Positions 47,805 to 60,216 of a stretch of DNA of 64,000 bases are shown here, piece after piece. The notes beneath the pieces were generated by a model that saw only the letters and a list, made by a program, of their open reading frames with translations, did not search any database and had not been told where the DNA came from. The stretch spans positions 37,198,809-37,262,808 of the forward strand of contig OX459095.1 of the NCBI GenBank assembly GCA_949775045.1. Reading direction: 5' to 3'. A program made the translations under genes and the position numbers. Position 1 is the stretch's first letter; the number at the start of each line of letters is the position of its first letter. The stretch is from Metridium senile (lineage: Eukaryota; Cnidaria; Anthozoa; Actiniaria; Metridiidae).

Positions 47805-49814
47805 GGTCCTAGTAAGTTATTTATTATCCCAGAAACTCAGTTGGATCTGTCACTTTGGTGGGAAGTTAGACCACCCCCCTTAAAAAACCATTTTGCCTCG
47901 AAAATCAGCCAAATTATAGCTTATTTTTAATGAAACAGAAAACCTTTAATACTGATGACAGTGATGTAAAACATGTTTCCCTATAAAGTACAGATATCAG
48001 TAAGTGTCACCAAGCAAGGAGGTACATTTTTCTTTTAAGCCGTTTCCATGGCAACAATTTGTTTCGGAGCAAAAATTGCCAATTTTGAAATTACTGTAAT
48101 ATCTCTAGGTTTAAAAATTAATATCTCAAAATTCCACCATGAAAATGTCAAAAATGGCCAATAGTCAACTCAATCTATGTCTTAAATTACCAAAACAAGA
48201 AGAAAATCTGCGGGCACTTGTTAACCTTAACTTATATGACGGGTTTGCTCAACCCTACTATGTCAATATCACAAAATTCGAGAAGATTCATGCCCGCAAA
48301 AAAACTGGTTGACATCCTCCCAATAGCATTAAATTGGCTTCTAATAACCAGGTTGAGTCTATATTATGCTCAATGTATCTTAATTTCAACGATAATAAAA
48401 ATTGTAAATGTCAAGTCAAAGGGGAAATATACCAAGTGATACGTTTTCGTCATGAAAAAAACACCCCTCACTAAGTAGCTTATATCTCGCAAGCCGGGCG
48501 CGATAAACTTTCAATCTTTATTGCAATCTGCTAAGCTAAGGTTGTTTAAGTTAGGGTCATACAAACATTTTGCGCTTTTTATCTACTTTCTTTACATCAA
48601 CCTCAAACTTTTTGTGATTTTTACTAATTAGATGCATGACATATAAGCAAATTAGGCTGTGCAAAAATTTAACTATTAAAACATTATTATTTCCTTCAAC
48701 TTTATTGTATTATCTCACTAAACTAAATACAATCTTGGTTTTGATTTCAAACCTCTCAAAACTAAATAAAACCCAGCTCAAGACAACTTTGGTGAAGTAG
48801 ATATACTGTTTTGAAATTGATGCAAATTACATGTAAATTCACAGGCAGCCCAAGCAATTCACTTTTACAGTAGAGATATATTGAGGAAAAAAAATCGATA
48901 TTTTTATTGAAATAAATTTGAACATATTACAATCCTGTGTTGTTGTTAAGCTTATTTAATGTCATTCTGGGTGGTTTTTGAACGTTTTAGAGCATTTTGT
49001 CTTAATGTTTGCCCACCTGTACTTAAATATGGAATAATCCATAGTTTAAATGTGTTTAATACTGATTATGAACTTCAATTTAGTGACAGTTTTACAGGTA
49101 ATCTACAAAAAGAAACTGCAAATTATTCATATCAGATATAGGTAGATAAACAAATTTCTGATGAAAGTGCGCGTTCACGCAGGCTTCTATTTTCATGAAT
49201 TGTACTTATAATTAAACGCGTAGCTAGAGCATCAAAGAGAATCCCGAGTTCACGCAGGTATGCGTCTAGTTAAAAATTAATTTTAACCCCTTTGCTGAGC
49301 TCGGAGATTATCATATTTTTTACTGTAGTTGAAGAGCAAAGTAAAGTTTATATATTCGAAGAAAAATAAAAATTTTCTCCCATGGCTGATTTACTACGCG
49401 CGAAACTAAATTTGTCACGTGACCGAGTTTCATACCTTGTCAAAATACCTCCCTCTTAACTTCAACACCGCGCCACTTTGACCGAAAAATTGCTTGCAAA
49501 AAGCCACAGGAATCCCATCCGCGAGCTTTCAAACAAACACACCACAGGAACCCCACCCGCGCGCTCAATATTTATTTCGCTCGGCGCGCGGTTAAAAATA
49601 ACTTTATTGTCATTAAAAAAAAATCTTCAAAGACAATAGTTGGGCTGCCTGTGCACTGTCATCAATATTAAAGGTTTTCTGTTTCATTAAAAATTAGCTA
49701 TATTTTTGCTGATTTTCGAGGCAAAATTGGTATTTCAAGGGGGGGTGGTCTAACTTCCCACCAAAGTGACAGATCCAGCTGAGTTTCTGGGATAACAAAT
49801 AACTTACTAGGACC
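47805..49814. mobile_element. 2.0-kb element with about 180-bp terminal inverted repeats
   Basis: GGTCCTAGTAAGTTATTT, then AGTGACAGATCC-type sequence and a C-run, continuing to AAAGGTTTTCTGTTTCATT; all appear inverted at the right end. The interior is AT-rich non-coding sequence with a short GC-richer part near 49440-49600. No target duplication found. Confidence 0.75.
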
Positions 49815-50422
49815 TACAACTGTACCAAGTTTGAGCAAAATCGGTGAACCCCCATGTAGCACCTACTGCCTGGTCCTATCACGGACACACTCTTAAAATT
49901 TAATAAAATTCAACAAAACTCTTACAGTGTCTTCTTGTTGATTTCTATAATCCTCTGAGTTAATTTCAGCCGATTTCGTTCAGAAAGAATTACCGTCTCC
50001 CTGCCTTACATAAGTATGTAAGGCAGGGAGAAGGTAATTCTTTAATAAGTATGTAAGGCAGGTAACAGTATGGTAACAGTGAGCTTGGGCTGCCTGTATT
50101 CGAACGAGCCGTTTTAAAAGTTACAAAGGAAGCCCAAAAGCCACAGATTTCTAGTGTGGTAAGCTTCGATACGGCAATATTCGTGAACTTCAAGGCCGAT
50201 TTTCACCCTTAAAACGAAGAGGCCCCCTAGGACCCCCTCACATTTTCTTCAAATTTTCTATCTAAAGAATGTGTCTGTGCAAAAAAATGAAGGATTCTAG
50301 CTTTGTTTGCTGTAGGATTGACTTAGTGGGTGTATACTACTTTATTTCACACTTGACACGGTTTTCTTTGTTATTCATAGGGATGTATCTCCGATATAAA
50401 CCCCTCATTATACCAATTCAAG

Positions 50423-50469
50423 GGTTATATCTAGATATAAACCCGGGTCTATATCTAGTTATAACCTTT
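50423..50469. repeat. Short palindrome GGGTTATATCTAG
   Basis: GGTTATATCTAGATATAAACC, adjoining CGGGTCTATATCTAGTTATA, forms nested self-complementary arms of about 20 bp. Function unknown. Confidence 0.5.
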
Positions 50470-50536
50470 GCATTTATTATTTATTGCAACATTAGACTTA
50501 GAAATTTTTACTAGATAGCGATTTTTGGAGAAAAAA

Positions 50537-50625
50537 ATCTTTGAGTACCAATGTGAGGCCTCGAACCGAGAACCTCTCGCTTTAACCCATTATACTACAT
50601 AGTCATCCGATAGAAAGTTAACAAC
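50537..50625 (-). mobile_element. tRNA-derived SINE, copy 2
   Basis: On the minus strand: an A-box-like TAGTATAATGGGTTAAAGCG, a B box GGTTCGAGGCC, then GGTACTCAAAGATTTTTTTC. Order and spacing match 27748-27850, including sequence beyond the tRNA-like part. Confidence 0.65.
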
Positions 50626-51269
50626 AAAAACTCGTTTAATGTCATCAAGTTCATTAGCATTCAAGTTCGTTAGTATTCTTCTGAATAGAATTGAAAAGTG
50701 AACATTAAATTATGAACAGATTATTGACATATTTTTGGATTGGTTTTATTTTTTTGAATACGATCAGTGAAAATCATACATTGTTTTCTTTTCAGAAAAC
50801 CTTAGTTATCATTGAAAAATGTCGAGTCAGATCTCAGTCTAATGGTTTAGATTGTGTCAGTACTATTTTGTTATGAAAACTTTCAATAAACTTCAATTAC
50901 GGGAAAACTGTTGTATTCTAGTGACAAAAATCATTAACAGCTAGCATTCCACCTTATTCACTAGTTCCAATGGTTTGACCTTTTAATTTAGTCTTTGTAT
51001 TAAGGAATGAAAACTAAGATAGCATAACCTCCTTCAATCGTGTTCTATCAATAAGATTTTGATTTAAAAATGCACCGGGCCGGTTCCCTGCACATTAATA
51101 TTTTCTATTCATATCATTCATTTTATCAAATACGACTCCCAGTAGATACTAATTAGTAAGATTTGAAAAGCCGTTCTTATATTTCTTAAATCAAATCATG
51201 TGTCTTTGTTAGAATAGGATTAAATCACTGTTTTTTTGTGAGAAAACCTTCTCAAGTGTGAAATAAATT

Positions 51270-51631
51270 AGTTACATACCTCGAATGTTCGGCTATAAGC
51301 CTATATATCCCTTGGGCCTGCGGCCCGCGGGATATACACCTAATCCAAAAAACGTTGTCGGGTCCGCCGCACAGTCCTCGCGCCAAGACCGTGAAGGAAA
51401 ACACAGTGAATATTTTGATGAGAGTGATAAAACAAGAAAATAAAAGTAGGCACAACACTATTTCGTTGAAAAAAGTGCCACACTAGAGTGTGAACATGCA
51501 AATAAATTAATTACTGATTAGATATAACCAATATCTTTCACAGTCTTGGCGCGAGGACTGTGCGGCGGACCAGACAACGTTTTTTGGATTAGGTGTATAT
51601 GGCTTATAGCCTCCATTCTCGGTATGTAACT
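51270..51631. mobile_element. 362-bp inverted-repeat element with GC-rich arms
   Basis: AGTTACATACC at the left and GGTATGTAACT at the right are inverses. The arms contain CTAATCCAAAAAACGTTGTC and GCCGCACAGTCCTCGCGCCA, also inverted near the right end. The left arm carries an extra GGCCTGCGGCCCGCGG insert. Confidence 0.8.
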
Positions 51632-51749
51632 CTTACATATTCAGAGTTCGACGACCAAACAAAACAAAACTCACCTGAACAACTGGACAGATTTTAGGTA
51701 CTAAAATACTTTAATATGTACTTGCGAATCTATCCAGGCAAAATTCATG

Positions 51750-54700
51750 TAACCTGAGTATCAGGCCCGAGGAGCGGAGGGGGAGGGGAGGGGCTGGGCG
51801 AGGAAAAGAAAGACCCCTCTCCTCTTTCGGTTGTGCCTAGATCATACCCTTTAGAGGCTATTTCGCGAAAGACTGGAATCGAGTATTTCTATTCGGTTCG
51901 TCGACAAGATACCGACGAATGTGCCGACAAAAACCTTCGGTAAATAAAACATGGCCGTCCTTGTAGGTGAATGCAGAGGAATTCTTTTGCCAATATAATG
52001 ATGTCAAATACGAATAATTTGCTTGCTGTATCAAGGTAAAACAACACACAACAATTAAACTTAAGTTAAAGATGTGCTTCTATTTGAAACTGATTTCTAG
52101 AGAAAGAACTAAACTAATAACACAATTGTTTTTATATTAATTCTACAACCGTTAATTATATTTAGAGGATATTATAATATTACTTCATTGAACCGCTAAA
52201 GCGTACTATAGAGCATGTTTGTCATACCCTTTAGAGGATATAACTAATAAATTCTCTTTATTTCACCCTCTAAAGGGTACTATGTGTGGAATACCCTTTA
52301 GAGGTTATAACTTACTGTACATTCTCTTTTATATTACTTCACCCTATCAAGGGTACTATAGAGTATGTGTGTCATACCCTTTAGGGGATATAACTTAAGT
52401 TATACATTCTTTTTATTACTTCACCCTCTAAAGGGCACTATGTGTGTCATACCCTTTAGAGGATATAACTTATACATTCTCTTTATTACTTCACCCTCTA
52501 AAGGGTATTACAAATGTATGTGTGTCATATTCTTTAGAGGTTTAAATATCTTACTGTATACATTCTCTTTATTACTTCTCCCTCTAAAGGGTATTATGTG
52601 TGTCATACCCTTTAGAGGTTATATCTTACTGTATACATTCTCTTTATTACTTCACCCTATAAAGGGTACTATGTGTGTCATATTCTTTAGAGGATATAAT
52701 CACTATTAAATTAATATAATATAATATTATTTCTTCATTGAACTGCTAAAGGGTACTATGCAATATGTATCATACCCTTTAGGGGATACCATTACTATTA
52801 AACTAATTAATACAATCTTTTTATTAGTGCAACCACTTAAGGGTACTTTAGAGAATCACTACTACACTAATAGGCGAGCGTAGTGTTTACAAGTGTATCC
52901 TAGCTGATATAATAATGTTTTATAATTATATCCCATAGAAATTCATTCATGAAACAGTCATCTTTATAATCAAAATATTTATCTGATTTTTTGTTGACAG
53001 GGTCAGGCATTGTAGCAACATCAATTCGTGTGAACAGATCGAATTGGTTTTACTTTGAACACAAAAGGAATGAGTACGTAGAAGACTTCTAGAGCTGGAG
53101 GATATCATAACTCATTTATGGCAGCAGCTTTTGCCCAAAAGAGCATATTATTTGTTGATCCATTGATTGGCCTTTCAGGCATATTATGCTCAGTAGTATT
53201 TACTTTTTTCAGTAGTGTCAACATTTATTGAGACATCTACACAGATTATTATTCTGGCTAAATATTAGTTTGCATGTTTGACAAGGAATGCAATGTGTTT
53301 CCAATAGTCTAAAATTAAACAACTGGTAATGTTTTCAAATTTTCATGCAATCACCAGTTGAGCCTCAAGTGAAGATTACTAGAAAAATAAGCCAAGTACC
53401 TTATTTGCTTCATTTTGTACACAGACTCAATTGTCTGAATAAAAAAGTGTTGATGTTTTTAGAATTGTTTATATTCCTAATATATACATGCAAACTCTCA
53501 TTTAGCTCAAACAAAGTGTTCATGACCTCTGGTAGGTAAGTTTGGAAATCACCTCCACATGCTGGGTATATTATAATGGGAGAGGATGGCTAATATTACA
53601 AGGTTTATGAAAAATAGAACGGTTTGATTTATCTTATAAATTAAAAATATCTATAAAATATGAAATGTATTTTCTCTTGTAACAACGGCTGAGAAAATTT
53701 TGTACTGTAGTTATAGCTCAGGTTTGGAAGCAGCATATACACTGAGCCCATAAGTAAGCTTATGTAAAACTATAGAAGTATAAAGGTGGTGTAAATCGAA
53801 TACAATTAGTGATCACATGTTTTCTGTTTTAGATGGATTGTTTTTAAACAACTTACTAATATTAAAATATTAGTAAGTAGGTAGAAAGGTGGGCACATGG
53901 CAGTGGCATAAATGTCATGGCTCTGGTAATGAAATAACCTTGAATATAACAATATCTTTTCTTATATTGTTTAACATCAGAAGTAAGAAATACATTCACA
54001 AATTGCTGCAGCTATAAAACTTTATCTGTGGCACTGTTTTGTTTTATGCTATGGAACAGTTGGTACTTGATGGTGGAGTGAGTTAAATCCCCCATAAATA
54101 TAAAGACTATAAAGTAAGGCTTCAATACTTAAAAAAATATTGTGCAATGTCAAGGACTTCAAAGAAATATTTTGCAAGCTAATAATGAAATGTTGTGAAG
54201 GGGCTGGAAAAAAAATATAGAGCAAACTTAAAATCCCATCCCCAAATCAAATGGCAAGATGAACATTAACTGTAATTCAAACATGATATATTTAGAAATC
54301 CAACATCTCTGTTGGAAACAAATATTTTCAGTTGTTTATTAACTTGCAGTCACAACTACATATGTATGTGTATATAATCATGCAAGTCAAAGTTTAGTTT
54401 CAAAATCACTTCTGCATCTAGGGTATAATAACATGGTGCAACATTACTGCATATTGACTTTCATTCCAGAGAAGTAAAGGTATAAAATTTTAAAATGCCC
54501 AAGGATACATTTAAAACATCCAATTTCTTTAGTGTTACATTGCCAGTTTTTAAATTATACAGGATTTTTATTACAAAAATAAATGTTTTAGTAGAGTTTG
54601 AAAAGTGGGCAACTGGCTGGGTGGACGTCATCTCATTGCACTTGTATTATTTAAACCATTTTATGAAATGGCTACAATAGTATGTGCGCTCTGATTGGCT

Positions 54701-57328
54701 GATTTCCGGTCCTAGATTTTCCCATCTCAGACCGTTACCATGACAACGGTCCAATTTTCATATTTTCTTCAGACCGAAAAATTAAAAACAACTTGTAAAG
54801 TAATGCAATAAATATTTTGTTAAAGTTTTGCCTTGTCATACCTGCAAAGTGTTTTAGCCAGTTTGATGTGGCTAAATGTAATTTAGGCGAGGTTAATCTA
54901 GAGGCAATTGCGTGCATCCTTGGATTCCAGTAGCCGAGTCTTATGCAAACGGTGGTCAGCGGTTGTTGTGTGTGCGGGGGTCACCCCGAGCTGTGCAGGG
55001 GCCTGCACATGAGTATGCTGTTCAGAATCTTAATGATCCTCGCTGTGTACGCATAGTTTTGCTGCTCCCACCCTTCTCTCCCTGGTAAGTATGTTCTCTA
55101 GGTAAGTATAAATTTCCACTGACTGAGTCAGTGTGACGGGTGTCAGGCAGTGGATGGTTACCATGGTTACTGCCTTGTCGCCAGGGACATGCATGTCCTT
55201 GTGGGGCAGCATTGAGGCACCAAAACCCAACGTTATCATTGCCGATAAGTTTAATATTTAATGTATTTTTATTCATTCAATAATAAGCGATTCGGCGATA
55301 AAATATTTGTGATTTCGTACATTGCTAAGAAAAAAAGCCATACAATAAACGATTTTTTAACCTCGCTTGTTCAGTCTGTCTGGAAAATATCAGACCACAG
55401 TCTTTTTTTCAGACCTTGCTCTGCTCGGTCTGTACTGTCAAGACCTCGGTCTGATATTTTCCCATACAGACCTCATGCTTGGTTAATAAAACCTCTTAAT
55501 ATTTCTGAATTGAGAAGTACACATTCTAGAACATCTCCCATTATAATATACCCAACATGTGGAGGTGATTTCCAAACTTACCTACCAGAGGTCATGAACA
55601 CTTTGTTTGAGCTAAATGAGAGTTTGCATGTATATATTAGGAATATAAACAATTCTAAAAACATCAACACTTTTTTATTCAGACAATTGAGTCTGTGTAC
55701 AAAATGAAGCAAATAAGGTACTTGGCTTATTTTTCTAGTAATCTTCACTTGAGGCTCAACTGGTGATTGCATGAAAATTTGAAAACATTACCAGTTGTTT
55801 AATTTTAGACTATTGGAAACACATTGCATTCCTTGTCAAACATGCAAACTAATATTTAGCCAGAATAATAATCTGTGTAGATGTCTCAATAAATGTTGAC
55901 ACTACTGAAAAAAGTAAATACTACTGAGCATAATATGCCTGAAAGGCCAATCAATGGATCAACAAATAATATGCTCTTTTGGGCAAAAGCTGCTGCCATA
56001 AATGAGTTATGATATCCTCCAGCTCTAGAAGTCTTCTACGTACTCATTCCTTTTGTGTTCAAAGTAAAACCAATTCGATCTGTTCACACGAATTGATGTT
56101 GCTACAATGCCTGACCCTGTCAACAAAAAATCAGATAAATATTTTGATTATAAAGATGACTGTTTCATGAATGAATTTCTATGGGATATAATTATAAAAC
56201 ATTATTATATCAGCTAGGATACACTTGTAAACACTACGCTCGCCTATTAGTGTAGTAGTGATTCTCTAAAGTACCCTTAAGTGGTTGCACTAATAAAAAG
56301 ATTGTATTAATTAGTTTAATAGTAATGGTATCCCCTAAAGGGTATGATACATATTGCATAGTACCCTTTAGCAGTTCAATGAAGAAATAATATTATATTA
56401 TATTAATTTAATAGTGATTATATCCTCTAAAGAATATGACACACATAGTACCCTTTATAGGGTGAAGTAATAAAGAGAATGTATACAGTAAGATATAACC
56501 TCTAAAGGGTATGACACACATAATACCCTTTAGAGGGAGAAGTAATAAAGAGAATGTATACAGTAAGATATTTAAACCTCTAAAGAATATGACACACATA
56601 CATTTGTAATACCCTTTAGAGGGTGAAGTAATAAAGAGAATGTATAAGTTATATCCTCTAAAGGGTATGACACACATAGTGCCCTTTAGAGGGTGAAGTA
56701 ATAAAAAGAATGTATAACTTAAGTTATATCCCCTAAAGGGTATGACACACATACTCTATAGTACCCTTGATAGGGTGAAGTAATATAAAAGAGAATGTAC
56801 AGTAAGTTATAACCTCTAAAGGGTATTCCACACATAGTACCCTTTAGAGGGTGAAATAAAGAGAATTTATTAGTTATATCCTCTAAAGGGTATGACAAAC
56901 ATGCTCTATAGTACGCTTTAGCGGTTCAATGAAGTAATATTATAATATCCTCTAAATATAATTAACGGTTGTAGAATTAATATAAAAACAATTGTGTTAT
57001 TAGTTTAGTTCTTTCTCTAGAAATTTCAAATAGAAGCACATCTTTAACTTAAGTTTAATTGTTGTGTGTTGTTTTACCTTGATTCAGCAAGCAAATTATT
57101 CGTATTTGACATCATTATATTGGCAAAAGAATTCCTCTGCATTCACCTACAAGGACGGCCATGTTTTATTTACCGAAGGTTTTCGTCGGCACATTCGTCG
57201 GTATCTTGTCGACGAACCGAATAGAAATACTCGATTCCAGTCTTTCGCGAAATAGCCTCTAAAGGGTATGATCTAGGCACAACCTCCTCTTTCCCTCCCT
57301 TTCCCCCCTGAGCCTGAAACTCAGGTTA
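51750..57328. mobile_element. 5.6-kb foldback element, 1.8-kb TIRs, 9-bp TSD
   Basis: Left arm 51750-53584 and right arm 55534-57328 are inverse copies differing by a few substitutions, a 4-bp indel (near 52090) and a G-rich segment near the ends. The tips are TAACCTGAG and CTCAGGTTA. The flanks carry a perfect duplication AAATTCATG (51741-51749, 57329-57337). Each arm contains about eight tandem units of roughly 80-90 bp whose CCCTTTAGAGG and CCTCTAAAGGG ends are themselves inverted. The 1.95-kb spacer and the arms contain no recognisable transposase. The architecture resembles Foldback/Galileo elements; the 9-bp duplication points to the Mutator superfamily. Confidence 0.9.
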
Positions 57329-57337
57329 AAATTCATG

Positions 57338-57621
57338 TATCCACCTTCACATTGCATAGAAAAGTTTTGTATAAATATTCCAAATAAATTTTTAATGAGA
57401 GAAATAAATGACACACTTGGAAAATTTAGTTCGCAAAAAACTTCAAAACAGTTCGAGCATGGATAATAAAAACATTTCGAGTAAATCGAGCATTCTCATT
57501 GGATGTAAAGGGACACCTGCAGCGTGTCCGATGCCGCTCCTATCAACCCCAACTGTTGAAATCTGAGCCTAGCATGCCAAGTAATCTTTTTAAATCGTTC
57601 ATGCGGTAAAGTTGTAAAATT
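57338..57621 (+). promoter_or_regulatory. Remaining 5' flank of the fucosyltransferase gene
   Basis: Only 284 bp separate the foldback element from the ATG. AT-rich sequence (57361-57480) precedes a slightly GC-richer part (57510-57570). I see no clear TATA box or other core element, so the promoter is not defined. Confidence 0.25.
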
Positions 57622-58894
57622 ATGGTAAAAAGACTCTCCAAACGTTTCTTTGCAGTTCTATCTCTTGGTATACTGGTCTTCATGGTTGGCATTTACAGAA
57701 ATCAGTGGAATTCGCCTAGACATGCTAGAGGGGTCGAAAGCAACAAACTACCTCTCAAGGAAAAAGCTGCATTTCGAAGCACAAACTTTCCAAAAGCCAA
57801 GAAAAATGATCCAATTCTCATTCTGTACTGGTCCAAATACTTTGGAAATCCAGTAATCTGCGACCAACCGATTCCAAGGAGTAAAATCTGTAATAATACT
57901 AACTTAAAACATTGTAGTACACAATGTGAGATTACTGCCGACCGAAATCGCGCTGGCAACGCAAGTGTTATGATTATCAGTGCACGGGATCCGTATCCTT
58001 TACCTCCAGCTAAATTTAATGATACTCCTTTAGTTCTATTTACTTGGGAAAATCCTGTTTATACACCGATGATTTCCAACGCAAAATTCGTTTCTAAATT
58101 CAACTATTTGATGAGTTATCGACCAGATTTGGCTGACTTTTTCTTACCTACAATGGATACGCCATCTGTCGAACCAAAACCGAAGCCTTTTCTCAACAAA
58201 ACAGGACTTATCGCTGCTGTCTTCTCGCACTGTGAAAGTGCAAGGACGGCTTATTTGAAAGAACTTATGAAGCATGTACCGGTTGACTCATATGGGGATT
58301 GTTTGAGGAACAAGAAAGGATTACAGCAGCGTTACAAAGGCAGCTTCAAACAAGCCAAAATCAACATGTTAAGAAATTATAAATTTACAATAGTTTTTCA
58401 TAATCAGGATTGTGATTATTTTGTTGACGATCAAATGACACACGCTCTAAATGCAGGTACTATTCCTGTTTACATGGGATCTGATAAAGTCGACGAACTA
58501 CTTGGAGGAAACTTACAGCAAGCGATTATCAAAGTGAGAGACTTTGCATCACCAAAAACACTCGCCGATTAATTACATCTTGATGGTCAGTAAAAATGAG
58601 ACTTTATATAATACATATCTAAAATGGAAATACCAAGGATTTCAGTTTTCAAAATCGTTTCTTGCTAGCCCACAAGGAAAAGCAATGCAGTTTCTAAAAT
58701 ATCCTCAGTATTGTGAACTGTGTGAAACTATTGCTGCTGGTCGAAAGACTGGTATTTTTAAGAAAAAAGGCGCCATTAAACCCGAATACTGTCAGAGCAG
58801 AAAAGTTGAAGACTGGCTCCACAACCTGGAACCAACAGTTGCCAAAAAAACTATTAAAAAGACTTTCACAACCAAACATGGCGTAAAAATTTAA
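57622..58894 (+). pseudogene. GT10 alpha-fucosyltransferase-like gene with a 4-bp frameshift
   Basis: Single exon. The first 316 codons (57622-58569) end at TAA 58570-58572; homology continues in another frame from 58574 to the stop at 58892-58894 (106 residues). Together this is about 422 residues, a normal length for the family. The N terminus is a type II signal anchor (FFAVLSLGILVFMVGIY, about residues 9-25), followed by a stem. Family markers are LFTWENPVYTP and FNYLMSYRPD, the AVFSHCESAR segment, VDSYGDC, and the acceptor/donor region CDYFVDDQMTHALNAGTIPV. The usual Tyr-Val-Thr-Glu-Lys is divergent there. The enzyme would transfer fucose from GDP-fucose to glycans in the Golgi. The break is a tandem ATTA duplication (58568-58575). 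It could be a recent pseudogene, a null allele or a sequence error. Confidence 0.85.
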
Positions 58895-60216
58895 ATAAGT
58901 TCAGTTTTAGTAATGTTGGTTAATTTGAACTAAACATTATTTAAGTAATATACAGATTCAATTTCGAAGCTATAGCTATAAAAGGGGTTGAGTTATTTTT
59001 TTTTTGCAAGAGCAACATAAGCGCTGTGAAAATATCAAAACTTTTTAAATCATAAATTCCCCGTTTATTTTAAATACGCGAAAAAATATTAAGAAAACTA
59101 TCTAGTGACAACTAGCTTATTTCTTCCTTGACTTACTAAGAAATTCAGATGGTTTTTAAAGGACTCTGTTTCAAATTAGTAAGAGGAAATGTGGACTCCA
59201 AGGTATATCTCAGTTGCTTCAAAACTTTGTTGTGAACGGCGCTAATGAATTCATTCTCGAACCGGCTTCATTCGGTCGGCTGATGTTTGCGCTGTTCCAG
59301 ATGAGTGCTATTATGAATAATTTGCACCTTATGGGTTAATTTTTTTAATAAAGCTATGTACTCCAAATAGTTTATGGTTTTCACATTTATATTTTTTATA
59401 TTATTTTACGATCAGACGACGCAATTACAAAATGTCGAGGAGCTGTTGTTACTTTGAGAACTGCACATTTAATAGTATGTCTTTTTTTTAACAATTTTAT
59501 AATTAAGAAAAATACAGGAGATGAAAAATATATTTTTCCATTTAACGTATTACAGAATGCAAATTCGTTTTACGAAATAATTCAATAGAGTAAGAAATTG
59601 TTGCTTCTAATTATAAGACCTATAAGAAAATAATAATATCTGAGGCATTAGAGTAGTTTCACATAAGCCGTTGACAACAAATATGGGCCCACAAATATAA
59701 CGAATGCACGTGCATACGTTGTTACAATGTAAACACACGAGAGTCGTAATTTTTGTCTTACAAGCATGGTACGATAACTGCACGCAGCACACAGCACGCG
59801 CTCGCGTTTTCTATTTCTTCATTGAATAACAGAGCGACCTAGATGTTTACACTTTGAAATCTAGATGCTAATGAGTAACATTTTCAATTAGTACCATCGT
59901 GCTTTGCGAGGCGTGTCGACCACCGCCTGCTCTGTAGTGAAGTATATAAAGTTCGCCAACTTCACGAAAACTCGACTCAATGTCTACAGGAAAGTTGATG
60001 AAATTTGTGACGATTTTGTCGATGAGGCTCATGCCCACGGGATACTTAAGGTGTTTGAACGTGCTTTTGAGCTTCTCACATTCATCCAAAAATAATTTCT
60101 AACTTGATGACAGGCAATACGCTCTATTTAGCATGGTATGGAGTAAACCAGTCTTATAACGTTGGTCTACGTGACTCTGGTAGTGTAGTAATAACCCTTT
60201 GTCAGTTGGTTTTCGA
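58895..60216. other. No supported gene
   Basis: AT-rich sequence. On the minus strand, 60089-59868 encodes KLKSTFKHLKYPVGMSLIDK, which vaguely resembles a segment of Penelope-like reverse transcriptases, but it is too short to call. No other structure seen. Confidence 0.4.

Larger units (their letters stand above)
46690..50050. mobile_element. Outer inverted repeat of a nested TE cluster
   Basis: GTAAGGCAGGAAG through AACTCAGAGGATTATA and AGACACTGTAAGAGTTTTGT (46697-46795) is inverted at about 49912-50020. A related partial copy lies at 46185-46240. Inside are a truncated 4654-family MITE (47190-47330), GGTTCCGGT repeats (47640-47765) and the 47805-49814 element. I see no coding sequence in 45182-51740. 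Confidence 0.6.

Noticed and set aside
55022..55276. 84-codon minus-strand frame in the foldback spacer
   Set aside because: No domain, compositional bias or homologue that I recognise; compatible with chance.
51858..57255. A 63-codon frame present in both arms of the foldback element (51858-52049 minus, 57064-57255 plus)
   Set aside because: It is conserved between copies only because the arms are near-identical. There is no recognisable domain, and it is too short to be a transposase.
51750..57328. Assembly artefact as explanation of the large inverted repeat
   Set aside because: A perfect 9-bp duplication at the two outer ends and a unique 1.95-kb spacer fit transposition better, though long reads should confirm.
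59868..60089. Possible Penelope-like RT fragment on the minus strand
   Set aside because: Only about 25 residues look similar, with no catalytic motif, so I did not call it as a feature of its own.
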